A stretch of 64,000 nucleotides of DNA from Pseudobutyrivibrio ruminis (GCF_015057245.1 NZ_SVET01000010.1:1-64000); one strand, 5' to 3'; shown: positions 24,358 through 33,732, counted from the stretch's first letter. Numbers and translations: made by a program. The notes: generated by a model from the sequence alone, not told the origin.

Positions 24358-25155
24358 TTGGATATAAAAATTATTATTGCAATGCACAAACCTTTTCAGA
24401 TTCCGGCAGGTGAGGACTATGTTCCACTACAGGTTGGTGCGGCAGGCAAAGATAGTATAGGTGATATTTTAAGGGACGATGAGGGAGATAATATCTCTGC
24501 TAAGAATCCCTATTATTGTGAATTGACTGGGCTTTATTATGCATGGAAGAATTTGGATGCAGAGGCCATAGGCTTGGTTCATTACAGAAGATACTTTTCA
24601 CTGAAGTCCAAGAAATATAGAAAGCATCATGGATGTTTTGATTCGGTGTTATCCCATGATGAGGCAAAAGCTCTTCTTACAAGAGCAGATGTGATAGTAC
24701 CTAAGAAGCGTCGTTACTATATTGAAAGCTTATATAGTCATTATGCCCACACTTTAGATGGTGCTCATTTGGATATAGCAAAGGAAATTGTAGGTCAGTG
24801 CTATCCAGAATACATGAACTCATTGGTGAAGGTTTATGCAAGGTCATGGGGCTATATGTTCAATATGGCCATCATGCCAAAGAATGAATTGGATGAGTAT
24901 TGTACTTGGTTATTTGATATACTGGGCCGCATGGAAGAAAAGATAGATACTACATCTTTGGATGCTTTTTCAGCACGACTTTATGGAAGAGTTAGTGAAA
25001 TTCTTTTTAATGTTTGGATTGATAAAAAGCAGGAGGAAGGTTTATCCATTGTGGAATGCCCTGTAATTGATATGGAACCAATCAATTGGCCAAAGAAGAT
25101 TATGGGATTTTTGCAGGCTAAATTTTTCGGCAAGAAATATAAAGCAAGCATGTAA
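24358..25155 (+). CDS. DUF4422 glycosyltransferase-like protein
   Basis: A 265-aa protein of the DUF4422 family, common in capsule and exopolysaccharide clusters. Family features: IIIAMHKPFQIP, the AGKDSIGDIL block, ISAKNPYYCELTGLYYAWKN and GLVHYRRYFS. The start is TTG at 24358 with TAGGAGA 8 bp upstream. No ATG is available near it. It leads a run of same-strand glycan genes (25172, 26072) with short gaps, so they are likely one operon. Confidence 0.88.
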   Translation: MDIKIIIAMHKPFQIPAGEDYVPLQVGAAGKDSIGDILRDDEGDNISAKNPYYCELTGLYYAWKNLDAEAIGLVHYRRYFSLKSKKYRKHHGCFDSVLSHDEAKALLTRADVIVPKKRRYYIESLYSHYAHTLDGAHLDIAKEIVGQCYPEYMNSLVKVYARSWGYMFNMAIMPKNELDEYCTWLFDILGRMEEKIDTTSLDAFSARLYGRVSEILFNVWIDKKQEEGLSIVECPVIDMEPINWPKKIMGFLQAKFFGKKYKASM

Positions 25156-25171
25156 AATAGAGGCGAGAATA

Positions 25172-26056
25172 ATGAAAATATCAGTGATTACCCCTTTCTA
25201 TGAAGGGGAAAAATATATGGAAAAATATGTGGCTTGCATGGAAGCAAATCGTAAGTCATTGGAGGCGGCAGGTCACAGTCTAGAGGTTGTACTTGTAAAT
25301 GACAGCCCATGGAAAAAGCTAGAGGCAGTGTCAATAAACAACCAATATTTTTCCGTTATAACTAATCCGGACAATAAGGGAATACACTATAGTAGGGTAT
25401 CAGGCTTAAAGTCATCGACTGGGGATTATATTATGTTCCTTGATCAAGATGATTTGCTCGAGGCAGATGCTCTTGTGAAAATGGCAGACGCATTGTCTTC
25501 AAAATCTTGCGATATGATTATCGCAAATGCGAAGCTGGAACAGGCAGATGGTTCATATTTATCATGGTATAGAACTGATGCCCATTGGAATAGAGTTTGG
25601 GATTTGCAAACATATCTCAAAGTAGGAATTCAAATCATCTCACCGGGACAGTGTTTGATAAAGAAAAGTGCTATTCCAGAGTTTTGGAATGAGCATTTAG
25701 TCAGAGTAAATGGAGCAGATGATTATTATTTATGGCTTCTTATGCTTGCAGCAGGAAAGCGAGCAGCTTATTTAAAAGAAGCTTTATACATTCATAAATA
25801 CACTGGAGCAAACATTTCAGCTGATACGTCAGCTACTGATGCTTCGGTATACGATTTTATAGAATTACTTTACGATTGTGATTATTTTAAAGAGGAAGAC
25901 ATAATCACTCTTCACGAAATGATTACATATAAGGCTCAATTTAGAAAGAGTAGCCTGGTTGGCAAAATTGGATGCTCTTTAGCAAATCTTGGTATATTTA
26001 TTTTTAATCTTAAGTTTAAGCGAGAGACTAAAACCAAGTATGGTTTTAACAGATAA
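25172..26056 (+). CDS. Family 2 glycosyltransferase
   Basis: A 294-aa GT2 enzyme with MKISVITPFYEGEKYM, LNDSPW, GIHYSRVSGLKSSTGDYIMFLDQDD (DxD-like) and a conserved GADDYYLWLLML block in place of the usual ED motif. I use the ATG at 25172 with GAGGCGAG upstream. The longer frame from 25067 would run inside the previous gene. It probably acts on the same surface glycan as its neighbours. Confidence 0.86.
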   Translation: MKISVITPFYEGEKYMEKYVACMEANRKSLEAAGHSLEVVLVNDSPWKKLEAVSINNQYFSVITNPDNKGIHYSRVSGLKSSTGDYIMFLDQDDLLEADALVKMADALSSKSCDMIIANAKLEQADGSYLSWYRTDAHWNRVWDLQTYLKVGIQIISPGQCLIKKSAIPEFWNEHLVRVNGADDYYLWLLMLAAGKRAAYLKEALYIHKYTGANISADTSATDASVYDFIELLYDCDYFKEEDIITLHEMITYKAQFRKSSLVGKIGCSLANLGIFIFNLKFKRETKTKYGFNR

Positions 26057-26071
26057 TCTAGGAGATATGGA

Positions 26072-27022
26072 ATGAAGGATGTAGCAATTCTGCTTGCCAC
26101 ATATAATGGGGCAAAGTATTTGCGAGCTCAGCTGGACAGTCTTTTCGGACAGACAAATCAGGACTTTCGAATAGTTGCACATGACGATGGCTCTTCAGAC
26201 GAGACTATCAATATTTTAAATGAATACATGGATAAGTATCCAGATAGACTGGAAATAATTTACGGTCATCCGACAGGAAGTCCTAAAGCAAATTTCATGT
26301 ATTTATTGTCTGAAGTAGAAGCGGACTACTATTTCTTTTGCGATCAGGATGATGTTTGGTATCCCGATAAGGTTGAGAAGAGCATAGAGAAGCTACTTGA
26401 AACAGAGATAGACGCTGGTGGAACGGATAGGAAACCAGCTATCGTATTTACGGATATGACAGTTGTGGATGAGAATCTTAATGTAATAGATAATTCGTTT
26501 ATACGATACTTAGGCAGAAGCCCAAGGAACATAGCGTACACTCAGATTATTATAGATAATCCGGCTGCAGGGACAACTATGTGTTTTAATAGAGCTTTGA
26601 GGGACATAGCTGTGTCCTGTGATAGCGTTCAGTGGGAAAATGTGCCAATGCATGATGCGTGGCTTCTTGAAATAGCATCCATATTTGGAACAGTTTATGC
26701 AATTGATGAGCCTTTGGTTTATTATCGACAGACTGGTCACAACAATATGGGCGCAGTTACAGAATCAACTTCTGAAAAGGTAGCTCGTAACGCAGGGGAC
26801 ATAGCAAATGGATTCCTTTGCAAGAAAAAGGCTTTCATAAATGAAGCCCGAGTTTTTGCCAGAGAGATTCTTAGGTTAAAGGATATACCTGAGGACAAGC
26901 TGAAAGTGCTAAACGGTTTTGTGCACATAGGCTCAAAGCCAAAGCTTTATAGAATCAGTTATTATCGCAGACATAATTTTACCCGAGCTAAGCATAATCT
27001 TTGGATGAGATTTTGGGTATAG
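26072..27022 (+). CDS. Family 2 glycosyltransferase, rhamnosyltransferase-like
   Basis: A 316-aa GT2 enzyme. VAILLATYNGAKYLRAQLDSL, VAHDDGSSDET, YYFFCDQDDVW and MHDAWLLEIA match the subgroup often annotated as rhamnosyltransferases. The donor cannot be fixed from sequence alone. AGGAGATATGG precedes the start, 15 bp after the previous gene. Confidence 0.86.
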   Translation: MKDVAILLATYNGAKYLRAQLDSLFGQTNQDFRIVAHDDGSSDETINILNEYMDKYPDRLEIIYGHPTGSPKANFMYLLSEVEADYYFFCDQDDVWYPDKVEKSIEKLLETEIDAGGTDRKPAIVFTDMTVVDENLNVIDNSFIRYLGRSPRNIAYTQIIIDNPAAGTTMCFNRALRDIAVSCDSVQWENVPMHDAWLLEIASIFGTVYAIDEPLVYYRQTGHNNMGAVTESTSEKVARNAGDIANGFLCKKKAFINEARVFAREILRLKDIPEDKLKVLNGFVHIGSKPKLYRISYYRRHNFTRAKHNLWMRFWV

Positions 27023-27037
27023 AATAGAGGAAATGTA

Positions 27038-27835
27038 ATGGCAGAGAAATCAGCAGTATTTTTTGATATAGATGGTACACTTTGGAACTACGATAAATTC
27101 ATTCCAGATAGCTGTAGAGAAGGAATAAAGCAGCTCAGGGAAAACGGGCATTTGGCTTTTATCTGTAGTGGGCGAGCAAGATCTTTTATTCAGGATCCAG
27201 ATTTGCTTAGTCTGGGATTTGATGGAATTGTTTGTTCATGTGGATGTCATATTGAAATAGGTGGAAAAACAGTTTACGAAAAACTAATTGATGTGGATAA
27301 AGCCATAGAAACAGTTGAACTGATTCGTGGATACGGATTTAGACCTATTCTAGAAGGTCCAAGTCAGTTGTATATGGAAGACCGTGAGTTTGGCTTGGAT
27401 GATGGATTTGGCAATATTTTGCGCAGGGACATGGGAAGTAATTTGCTTGGAATCGACAGCAATTATGGAAAGTGGACAATCAACAAAATGTCATGTGCAA
27501 CAGATGTTGATGAGGAAATGAGAATAGAGTGCTATGATAGACTTCGTAAGTACTATCAGATTATCGAGCATAGTGACACTGTTTGTGAGTTGGTGCCAAT
27601 AGGTCATACCAAAGCGACAGGCATGATGAAAGCATGTGAGCTTGCAGGCATCAATCCAAAGAATACATATGCATTCGGTGATAGCGAGAACGATTTAGAT
27701 ATGCTTGCAGCTGCTGCTGTAGGTATTGCAATGGGAAACGGCACTGAACGTGCAAAAGCAACAGCAGATTATGTGACAACTGCCTTTGACGATGATGGTA
27801 TATACAATGGATTAAAGCACTTTGGGTTAATCTAA
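27038..27835 (+). CDS. Cof-type HAD phosphatase
   Basis: A 265-aa HAD-IIB hydrolase. Motif I is FFDIDGTLWN, motif II ICSGRAR, a cap inserted at about residues 85-185, a Lys in HTKATGM and motif IV FGDSENDLDML. Members dephosphorylate sugar phosphates or cofactors such as FMN and PLP. It follows the glycosyltransferases by 15 bp, so it may clear a sugar-phosphate, though such genes often travel as loose neighbours. Confidence 0.88.
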   Translation: MAEKSAVFFDIDGTLWNYDKFIPDSCREGIKQLRENGHLAFICSGRARSFIQDPDLLSLGFDGIVCSCGCHIEIGGKTVYEKLIDVDKAIETVELIRGYGFRPILEGPSQLYMEDREFGLDDGFGNILRRDMGSNLLGIDSNYGKWTINKMSCATDVDEEMRIECYDRLRKYYQIIEHSDTVCELVPIGHTKATGMMKACELAGINPKNTYAFGDSENDLDMLAAAAVGIAMGNGTERAKATADYVTTAFDDDGIYNGLKHFGLI

Positions 27836-27849
27836 AGTTGAAAGTAATA

Positions 27850-27881
27850 AAAGGTCCTATCGCATATACGGTAGGACCTTT
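27850..27881. terminator. Bidirectional terminator between convergent operons
   Basis: A 13-bp stem (27850-27862 with 27869-27881) stands between the plus-strand HAD gene and the minus-strand operon ending at 27887. Both arms are bounded by A/T-rich bases. Confidence 0.8.
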
Positions 27882-27886
27882 CATTA

Positions 27887-28597
27887 TTATTCTTCGGAGA
27901 GGGGTTCATTTTCAACGGTAGTTGTGAGTTCCACTTCTACCTCAGTTACAACCTCTTCTTTTTCAGTTTTTTTGAAGGATTTAATGGTTACCTGGTTATC
28001 TACATCGATGGATGCGATAACATCGTAGCCATTTGTAAAATCATCGTCAAAGGATACCTTTGATAGAATCAGTTTAATGTCTTCGTTTTCAATGTTTTGT
28101 ATAAACTCGTCGGAAGATTGATTTTCCACAAGCTCGTAGGTGGATTCCAGGGATAATTCAGTCGTATCAAGTCTAGCAAAAGGATCATCATATACTTCCT
28201 TTGTGTAGGAAATATTTATGGTACAGTGGTTTTCGGAATGTGTTTCCACTATTGTTTCTGTTTCAATAGTTTCGTCCTCGGCTTTGTCAGCAACCTCTTC
28301 AGCCTCGTCCTCAGTTTCTTCAGCTTCTTCCTCAACTTCTTCGTCGGCGTTTTCTGTGACTTCTTCAGCGGATTCGTCCTTGGCTTCAGACTTAGTCTTA
28401 GATTCATCTTCAGATTCCACAGAGGATTCGGTTTCATTATTTACAGGATCCTCTACAGATTCATCACGATCTTCTGCATCTGTAATTTCAGTAATTTCTG
28501 CAGATGCAGTGTTTTCTTCTGCAGCTAAACTTTCTGTGGGAAAACTAAACCATAGAATAGCAATAGACGCTAGGGCTGCTATTATTTTTCTTTTCAT
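27887..28597 (-). CDS. Very acidic secreted protein
   Basis: A 236-aa protein with an ideal signal peptide (MKRKIIAALASIAILWFSF, cut after SLAA). Residues of about 25-110 are dominated by Glu, Asp, Ser and Thr with repeated (D/E)E(A/V)EE patterns. Then comes a folded-looking region (about 125-235) with alternating beta-type residues. It has no sorting motif. It is the last gene of a four-gene operon, 16 bp behind its neighbour, with TAGGAG upstream. The acidic stretch may act as a spacer or bind cations. The opposite strand also stays open here, a by-product of the repetitive codons. Confidence 0.78.
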   Translation of the reverse strand: MKRKIIAALASIAILWFSFPTESLAAEENTASAEITEITDAEDRDESVEDPVNNETESSVESEDESKTKSEAKDESAEEVTENADEEVEEEAEETEDEAEEVADKAEDETIETETIVETHSENHCTINISYTKEVYDDPFARLDTTELSLESTYELVENQSSDEFIQNIENEDIKLILSKVSFDDDFTNGYDVIASIDVDNQVTIKSFKKTEKEEVVTEVEVELTTTVENEPLSEE

Positions 28598-28613
28598 ATA
28601 TTTACTCCTAATA

Positions 28614-30887
28614 TTAATAGTGAATCTTTATGTAGTTTACGCGGTAGTCTCCAGGGGCTTGGTCAACGTAAACGTCCTTGTTATTGTAGGTAGGTTTTTC
28701 TGCCTCCATATTTATAATGACGTATAAGCCGTCCAACTGATTATCATCGTAATATGATAAATCAATGAATTTGGTCTGGGTATCAATAGCATTTGAGCTA
28801 AAGAGACCAGTGTCTATAATTGCTCCATATTTATTCAAGATGGTATAACCAGTTTTTGTGGCGTTGGCACTGATTGTGATACCTTTTGGTCCCTTTGTAA
28901 TTTTGTCTGCAGGAAGAGAGCAGGAGCCTTTACCAATGCCAGAGGCTGAGCCGCTTAAATCAGCAGCAGTAAAGGTAAGCTCTCCAGAGCCTTTTAATAC
29001 AGTCTCAGTTTTTTGTGCATCGGTAGTGTGGGCAAAGTCTGCTGTGTATTCAATTCTATCTGCATAGGATGCGCTAGTAATAGAATCATCAACAATATTA
29101 TGAGCGCTGCCGCAGTTTACACATCGCATAACACATGTACATTTAGTATGGTTAGCGTCCCAAAGGTATTCAGATGCAGCAAATGAATGGCCGTATCTAA
29201 TACATCTTTTTACATCAGCGTAGGTTCCGTTTACGTCAAAAGAATTGTGTCTACCATTATTGCTTGTTCCATAGCACTCGCCACTACCTACATGTTCTGA
29301 ATAACTAGTACGCTGGTTTCCGTGACCGTGATAGATTTTTACACCACAATCGACAACTATGGTAGATGACCAGGTGTCCCTGCTTGAAAGGACGATAGAA
29401 CTATTTTCAGTCCACCCTGATTCGGAGATGACGCGGCCTGTTTTGGAATCATAAATTTTCCAGCGGTATGTGGAACCCTGTCCACCGCCGGCACCACCAG
29501 GATAACCGCTTGAAAGATTAATCCTACCTACACCCACTGGTTTGTTAAATACGGTGCTTGCTTCATCACAGTGACCGCTACACCAAAATGATGCATCTAC
29601 ATAACCACCGGGACGAACTCCGGCTTTGCTGTTACAAGCGGAAACGTTGATATTACCATCGTGATAAATATTGTGAGTCTGACCGGCTCTTGCTACTGCA
29701 TTATTGATGCTCCATCCGCCGGAAGCATTAGGATGTTTTAGATAGTAACGCATAAGCCAATCTTGCATCTGCTCGTAGGTGGTCCCGTTTCCGGAAACTA
29801 AAGTGCGTAGTCTGGCCCAATATCCACCTCCGAAGCAAATGTTGTAGGCCAGCCAATCATAGTCGTTATCACCTAAATCGGTGGAGGATTTGTAATCGCA
29901 GTCAGCATCGGAAACCATAAAAATCAGATACATGTCATTGTTGTTTTGAGCTACATCTTCAGCACCTGTCCATAGTTGATTTGATACATTGTAACCTTCA
30001 GCTCCATTTACGATAATGTCACCGACATGCACGTCACTATTGCTGATAGCATAGTTAAAGAATTCCTGGCCTCTTGCTGAAACAAAGCCTTCATAGGATG
30101 TTGCAATAAGGTTGTACAATTCTACAGAATTATTTCTTGCTGCAACAGCGGCTGCTCCATGGTCTACATAGTCATTTACCATCCACTGCATATATGTGCG
30201 TACCCACCTCTTTTGAGGAGTATTTAGCTTTGAATATTGATTACCGTATATACGAAGTACATCTATGTCATGAGTAGATGCAGTGGTACTTGTGGCTGAC
30301 CATTTAGCATTAAGTTTATCTTCGGAAGTGGAATTGGCTCCCATTAAAAATACATTAGTAGGAGAGTTAAAACCTCCTCCAAGATATTTTCCTTCGGTTG
30401 TTAGGTCTACAATAGATTTTGCAAAAATAGGATGGTCCTTGATGGTCTTTGTATATTGGGTAAAAACTGTTGGATTTTCGTTTATCCAATTAATAACAAA
30501 TTCTGGGTTATTAATAACAGTTTGATATAGGAAAGTATCAAATTCAGGATTGTAAGTGACCTGTTTATTCTGAGATGATTCTGTTGTGCCAATTGAGCTT
30601 ACATAGCTGCTGTAGTATCTATTAGACCAGCTGGTAAACTGTGGGTGATACCAAGGCATACCAGGGGCCCAGTTAAGTTCCTCTTTAAAAAGCTTTAACC
30701 AGACGTATTGTGTTACATCACTTTTATTGTAGGAATATTTTGATAAGTAGTTTACATAATCGGATCTAAAAGGAATAAATTGTTTTGTTTCTTCTGCATG
30801 AGCAGTCATAGAAGTGCCAAAAAGCGCACTAAATACAATCACCAACGATAGCAGTGTGTTGATGATATTTCTTACCATCTTTTTCAT
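28614..30887 (-). CDS. Large secreted surface protein of unknown family
   Basis: A 757-aa protein with a signal peptide (ends SMTAHAEE). An N-terminal, Trp/Tyr-rich helical part (about residues 35-290) precedes a region rich in Gly and Cys (about 380-600). That region includes GYPGGAGGGQGS, SFWCSGHCDEA and a CTCVMRCVNCG cluster that looks like a metal or disulfide knuckle. The last 150 residues are beta-rich. No catalytic motif or cell-wall anchor was recognised. It lies third in the operon with 15-16 bp gaps and an AGGAGGAG site. It could be an adhesin or matrix protein shown on the cell by its neighbours. Confidence 0.75.
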   Translation of the reverse strand: MKKMVRNIINTLLSLVIVFSALFGTSMTAHAEETKQFIPFRSDYVNYLSKYSYNKSDVTQYVWLKLFKEELNWAPGMPWYHPQFTSWSNRYYSSYVSSIGTTESSQNKQVTYNPEFDTFLYQTVINNPEFVINWINENPTVFTQYTKTIKDHPIFAKSIVDLTTEGKYLGGGFNSPTNVFLMGANSTSEDKLNAKWSATSTTASTHDIDVLRIYGNQYSKLNTPQKRWVRTYMQWMVNDYVDHGAAAVAARNNSVELYNLIATSYEGFVSARGQEFFNYAISNSDVHVGDIIVNGAEGYNVSNQLWTGAEDVAQNNNDMYLIFMVSDADCDYKSSTDLGDNDYDWLAYNICFGGGYWARLRTLVSGNGTTYEQMQDWLMRYYLKHPNASGGWSINNAVARAGQTHNIYHDGNINVSACNSKAGVRPGGYVDASFWCSGHCDEASTVFNKPVGVGRINLSSGYPGGAGGGQGSTYRWKIYDSKTGRVISESGWTENSSIVLSSRDTWSSTIVVDCGVKIYHGHGNQRTSYSEHVGSGECYGTSNNGRHNSFDVNGTYADVKRCIRYGHSFAASEYLWDANHTKCTCVMRCVNCGSAHNIVDDSITSASYADRIEYTADFAHTTDAQKTETVLKGSGELTFTAADLSGSASGIGKGSCSLPADKITKGPKGITISANATKTGYTILNKYGAIIDTGLFSSNAIDTQTKFIDLSYYDDNQLDGLYVIINMEAEKPTYNNKDVYVDQAPGDYRVNYIKIHY

Positions 30888-30902
30888 TAACTCCTCCTGA
30901 TA

Positions 30903-31982
30903 TTAAAAAGGCTTAAACTCATCACCGACGTAGTAACCATGGGAGTTAGTCACTGGATCGTAACCAAATTCAAAGTAGGTTTCATTATCGGAAATGCGGT
31001 CGTTTATTCTGTCTATTTGTTCCTGTAAATCATTATCTTTGGTATCCATGTTTTCTTGAAGCATGGCATCCCCTTCTTCCTGAGAAAGCTTTAATTCATC
31101 ATGCATAGATTCCATCTCTTCATGAATTGATTTTTCCAAATTGTTTATGATTTTTTCTAAATCGGTAAGTTCCCATGCGCTACTGTCTTCTGGGGAAGCA
31201 GTGTTGTTGTCTTTCAAAGAAACATATAAATGCTCATTATAAATGACATAGGCACCTTTGCTGTAGGTAGTACCGGCTGTATAATCCGGTGCGCCAAGTG
31301 AATTTTGATATGTTCTGCGAAGGCCATCAATCATTGATGTGAGATTTTCAGATTGCTCATTTAATTGACCATCAGTGTATGCTTTAAGTTTTTCAATCTC
31401 ACTGATTAATTCCTTGCGGTTTTTCTCATCAGTTGTAGTGTTTTCATCTAGCTCTGCCTGGAGCAACTGAATCAGCTGATCTACATAAGTCTTATTCTCT
31501 GCATATTTGTTCTCAATGATATTTGTCAAATCTTCAATGGCATCCTTGTTGCTTTGGATATCAGAATAAATATCATTTTCAGTAAGATACTGATTGATGA
31601 TTTCTTCCAGCGCCTGATTTTGCTCTGTTGTAAAACCGTTTGAAGACTCGATATATTCTGCAAGGAATTTTAAAATCTTTCTTTTGGCTGCTTCCTGATT
31701 TAAGTCACCATCTGTATAATCATCAATTGCATCAAGATAAGAATTGGTAATGTATTCCTGAATTTCATCCACAGTTAGTTCTGAGGCTGAAACAGTCTTC
31801 ATTGAGCGTAGGTTTTTTATACCTAATACCATGAAGTGACCTAGTGTAATCAAAAGCACAAGTGCCAGTGTTGAAATGAAGATAGCAATCTTGTTTAAAG
31901 TGCCATCTGGATATCTATAAGTGTCAATAATGTCCTGTAAAAGGGTATAGTTGTCCCTTGTATCGTTTAATTTCTTTTTCAT
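30903..31982 (-). CDS. Membrane-anchored coiled-coil protein with carbohydrate-binding-like segment
   Basis: A 359-aa protein with a short cytoplasmic tail, one membrane helix (about residues 32-56) and long acidic coiled coils (about 95-215 and 270-335). Between them the segment YSKGAYVIYNEHLYVSLKDN...SAWEL resembles CBM5/12-like domains found in chitinases and phage fibres. The protein would project from the membrane. AAGGAGATA lies upstream. It is second in the operon and may hold or present the secreted products of the next two genes. Confidence 0.72.
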   Translation of the reverse strand: MKKKLNDTRDNYTLLQDIIDTYRYPDGTLNKIAIFISTLALVLLITLGHFMVLGIKNLRSMKTVSASELTVDEIQEYITNSYLDAIDDYTDGDLNQEAAKRKILKFLAEYIESSNGFTTEQNQALEEIINQYLTENDIYSDIQSNKDAIEDLTNIIENKYAENKTYVDQLIQLLQAELDENTTTDEKNRKELISEIEKLKAYTDGQLNEQSENLTSMIDGLRRTYQNSLGAPDYTAGTTYSKGAYVIYNEHLYVSLKDNNTASPEDSSAWELTDLEKIINNLEKSIHEEMESMHDELKLSQEEGDAMLQENMDTKDNDLQEQIDRINDRISDNETYFEFGYDPVTNSHGYYVGDEFKPF

Positions 31983-31997
31983 ATAACTCGTATCTCC

Positions 31998-32717
31998 TTA
32001 TTTAAGAAATTGGTTGATTTTGTTGTTAATAGTTGGATAGTCTAGGGGACAATCTGAAGCTTCATATGTTGCAATTAGATTTTCTCCTAGATAGATTTGA
32101 TTTTTTGCATAACACATAATCTTATGGCTGAAGTCATTCAAATACTTCTCGTCGTCCATAAGACCAAAATGTTCCCAGTACATAATCTGCCCAGTACGAG
32201 GGTGCAGAATTGTAAAATCGGGCGCAAAAGTAGTGTCATCAATTGTAATTAAGTTTTCATATCTGAATGGAATTTCATGCTCGGATAGAGCAATCGCAAT
32301 CATAGACTCTGATTTAGATCTGACCATTAGCCCGCCAACTGTAGGATGAACCAAGCTTTCTGGATGATTGGTATTCTTAGGGTAATCTGCATTAGCCCAA
32401 ACAGTTGCCTCTGAATCTAGTTTCCCAAAATAGTCAGAGAGTAGTTCTATGTAGGCATTATCATTTAGAAGATTATTGAGAGCTGCTTGAGCTGTAGTTG
32501 TTTTAGCTTTATGTAGCTTTATTTCAGCAAGAGAGGCTTCTAATGCTTTTATCTTAAGCTTTACATATTTCTTTAAAGCAAGCTTCTTTGCTAAATTAAT
32601 TTCACTCTTCTTTAGATAGTGTTGTTCATGATTATATGTAACAAACCATTTGTTTGAGTTAGAACAGTGCCCTATAGACAAATCTCCTTCTGGCAGAGTC
32701 TTTAATAACTTATTCAA
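31998..32717 (-). CDS. PD-(D/E)XK nuclease-like protein
   Basis: The read from TTG at 32717 gives 239 aa. The N-terminal third is helical and basic. The C-terminal domain has RSKSESMIAIAL, then FRYE, FAPDFTILHPRTG and MYWEHFG, an order (E...D...ExH/K) seen in restriction-fold nucleases. The usual Lys after the acidic residue is not clear, so activity is uncertain. The frame stays open to an ATC codon at 32759 with coding-like residues (IQEEENKIRTKLNQ), and CTCCTTT (AAAGGAG on this strand) at 32768-32774 sits 8 bp before it. Translation may therefore begin there. First gene of the operon. Confidence 0.62.
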   Translation of the reverse strand: MNKLLKTLPEGDLSIGHCSNSNKWFVTYNHEQHYLKKSEINLAKKLALKKYVKLKIKALEASLAEIKLHKAKTTTAQAALNNLLNDNAYIELLSDYFGKLDSEATVWANADYPKNTNHPESLVHPTVGGLMVRSKSESMIAIALSEHEIPFRYENLITIDDTTFAPDFTILHPRTGQIMYWEHFGLMDDEKYLNDFSHKIMCYAKNQIYLGENLIATYEASDCPLDYPTINNKINQFLK

Positions 32718-32774
32718 TTGATTAAGCTTTGTCCTTATTTTGTTTTCTTCTTCTTGGATTCAATCAACTCCTTT

Positions 32775-33300
32775 CATTTGAGATTTTTGCACTATTTAAA
32801 AATGATTGAGAAAAATTTGGCGAAACGCCAAGATGTATCAAAAGATACTTGGAGACTATATCACGGAGAATAAAAAATTACAAGAAGAAATTTATTTATT
32901 TTCGTTTTGGGATTTATAACGAAGTGCCGTGAGGCGTTATTTTTACAGGGATTGTGGGTGAAAAAATTTTTAAAAATTTTCAGAGTGGTATGTGGGTAAT
33001 GTATGCTAATAATAATAATACTCATCTTTATGTTTATCTGGGGGCTGATAGCGTATCGAGCTATGAGGTGTAAGTACATCGTAATGATATAACTATGAAT
33101 AAATGTATCTGTGATGCCTTATTTGAAATATATGAATAGATAAGTATGAATGGAAATAAACAAATGTGATGCATATTCTCTTGGTGAGATAGAAATAATC
33201 TCAAGAGATTTGGCATAGAATTGCAGTTAAATGCTTTTTGAGAAAGATTAAAAATGTTTAACTAAAAATGGCTATAAAAACATAGAAAATGAGGTGATTG
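32775..33300. other. AT-rich intergenic region with small hairpins
   Basis: No conventional gene is seen. There are hairpins at 32820-32852 and 32918-32941 (TAACG/CGTTA followed by T), and an inverted pair TCTCTTGGTGAGA...TCTCAAGAGA near 33178-33212. A minus-strand reading frame at 32861-33079 has no ribosome binding site and an unlikely composition. A short hydrophobic reading frame at 33003-33092 is listed separately. Confidence 0.4.
33003..33092 (+). CDS. Possible 29-aa hydrophobic peptide
   Basis: ATG at 33003 opens a 29-codon frame: a hydrophobic run (LIIIILIFMFIWGLIAY) followed by a basic end (RAMRCKYIVMI). This looks like type I toxin peptides. The ribosome binding site (GTGGG) is weak and no antisense RNA was identified. 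It may well be chance in AT-rich DNA. Confidence 0.2.
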   Translation: MLIIIILIFMFIWGLIAYRAMRCKYIVMI

Positions 33301-33310
33301 CAATTTGAAA

Positions 33311-33732
33311 AGTATTGAAAAGGTGAATATTGTAAGTTTAATACTTGGAAAACAAGAAGACATGGCAAGATAAATAGATAAAAGTATTAAAATAGTTAAA
33401 AATAGAAATATAATACTTTGAGACATATAGGAATTACAACATAATAATTATTATGTGGACAAAGGGGAGCGGCTGAAGTATTAAAAATAAAATATAAGTC
33501 AATTTAATACTTTTTGACTACAACCTCATATAATAATTAATAGATATAAGTATTAAATTGAAAAAAATGGTGAATATAATACTTTTGAACTATAGCATAC
33601 TAACTGAAAAGCTAGCATGAGGTATTAAATTAGAAAATAAAAACTATTCAATACTTTGGAACTACAGTAATCCAATGAAAGAGTCAGTTTGAAGTATTAC
33701 ATTAGAAAAGTAGAGACTGCAAATTCAATACT
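33311..33732. repeat. Array of six degenerate 72-bp repeats with inverted arms
   Basis: Each unit has AGTATTAAA-like bases and, about 25 bp later, the complement TTTAATACT. The left arms start at 33311, 33383, 33477, 33549, 33621 and 33693, giving steps of 72, 94, 72, 72 and 72 bp. The first five units span 35 bp and the last 40. The segments between units are also alike (TTGAACTACA after most). The array lies between the minus-strand operon and the valS T-box and has no ORF. It could be a multi-site protein-binding region. Confidence 0.8.

Noticed and set aside
28218..28727. Plus-strand frames opposite the acidic protein gene
   Set aside because: They arise from the repetitive Glu/Asp/Ser codons on the other strand and have no start signals.
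32861..33079. 72-codon minus-strand frame
   Set aside because: No ribosome binding site, poor composition and overlap with hairpins. Treated as chance.
33311..33732. CRISPR array
   Set aside because: The repeated units are degenerate, the segments between them are also alike, and no cas genes are nearby. It is a tandem repeat array.
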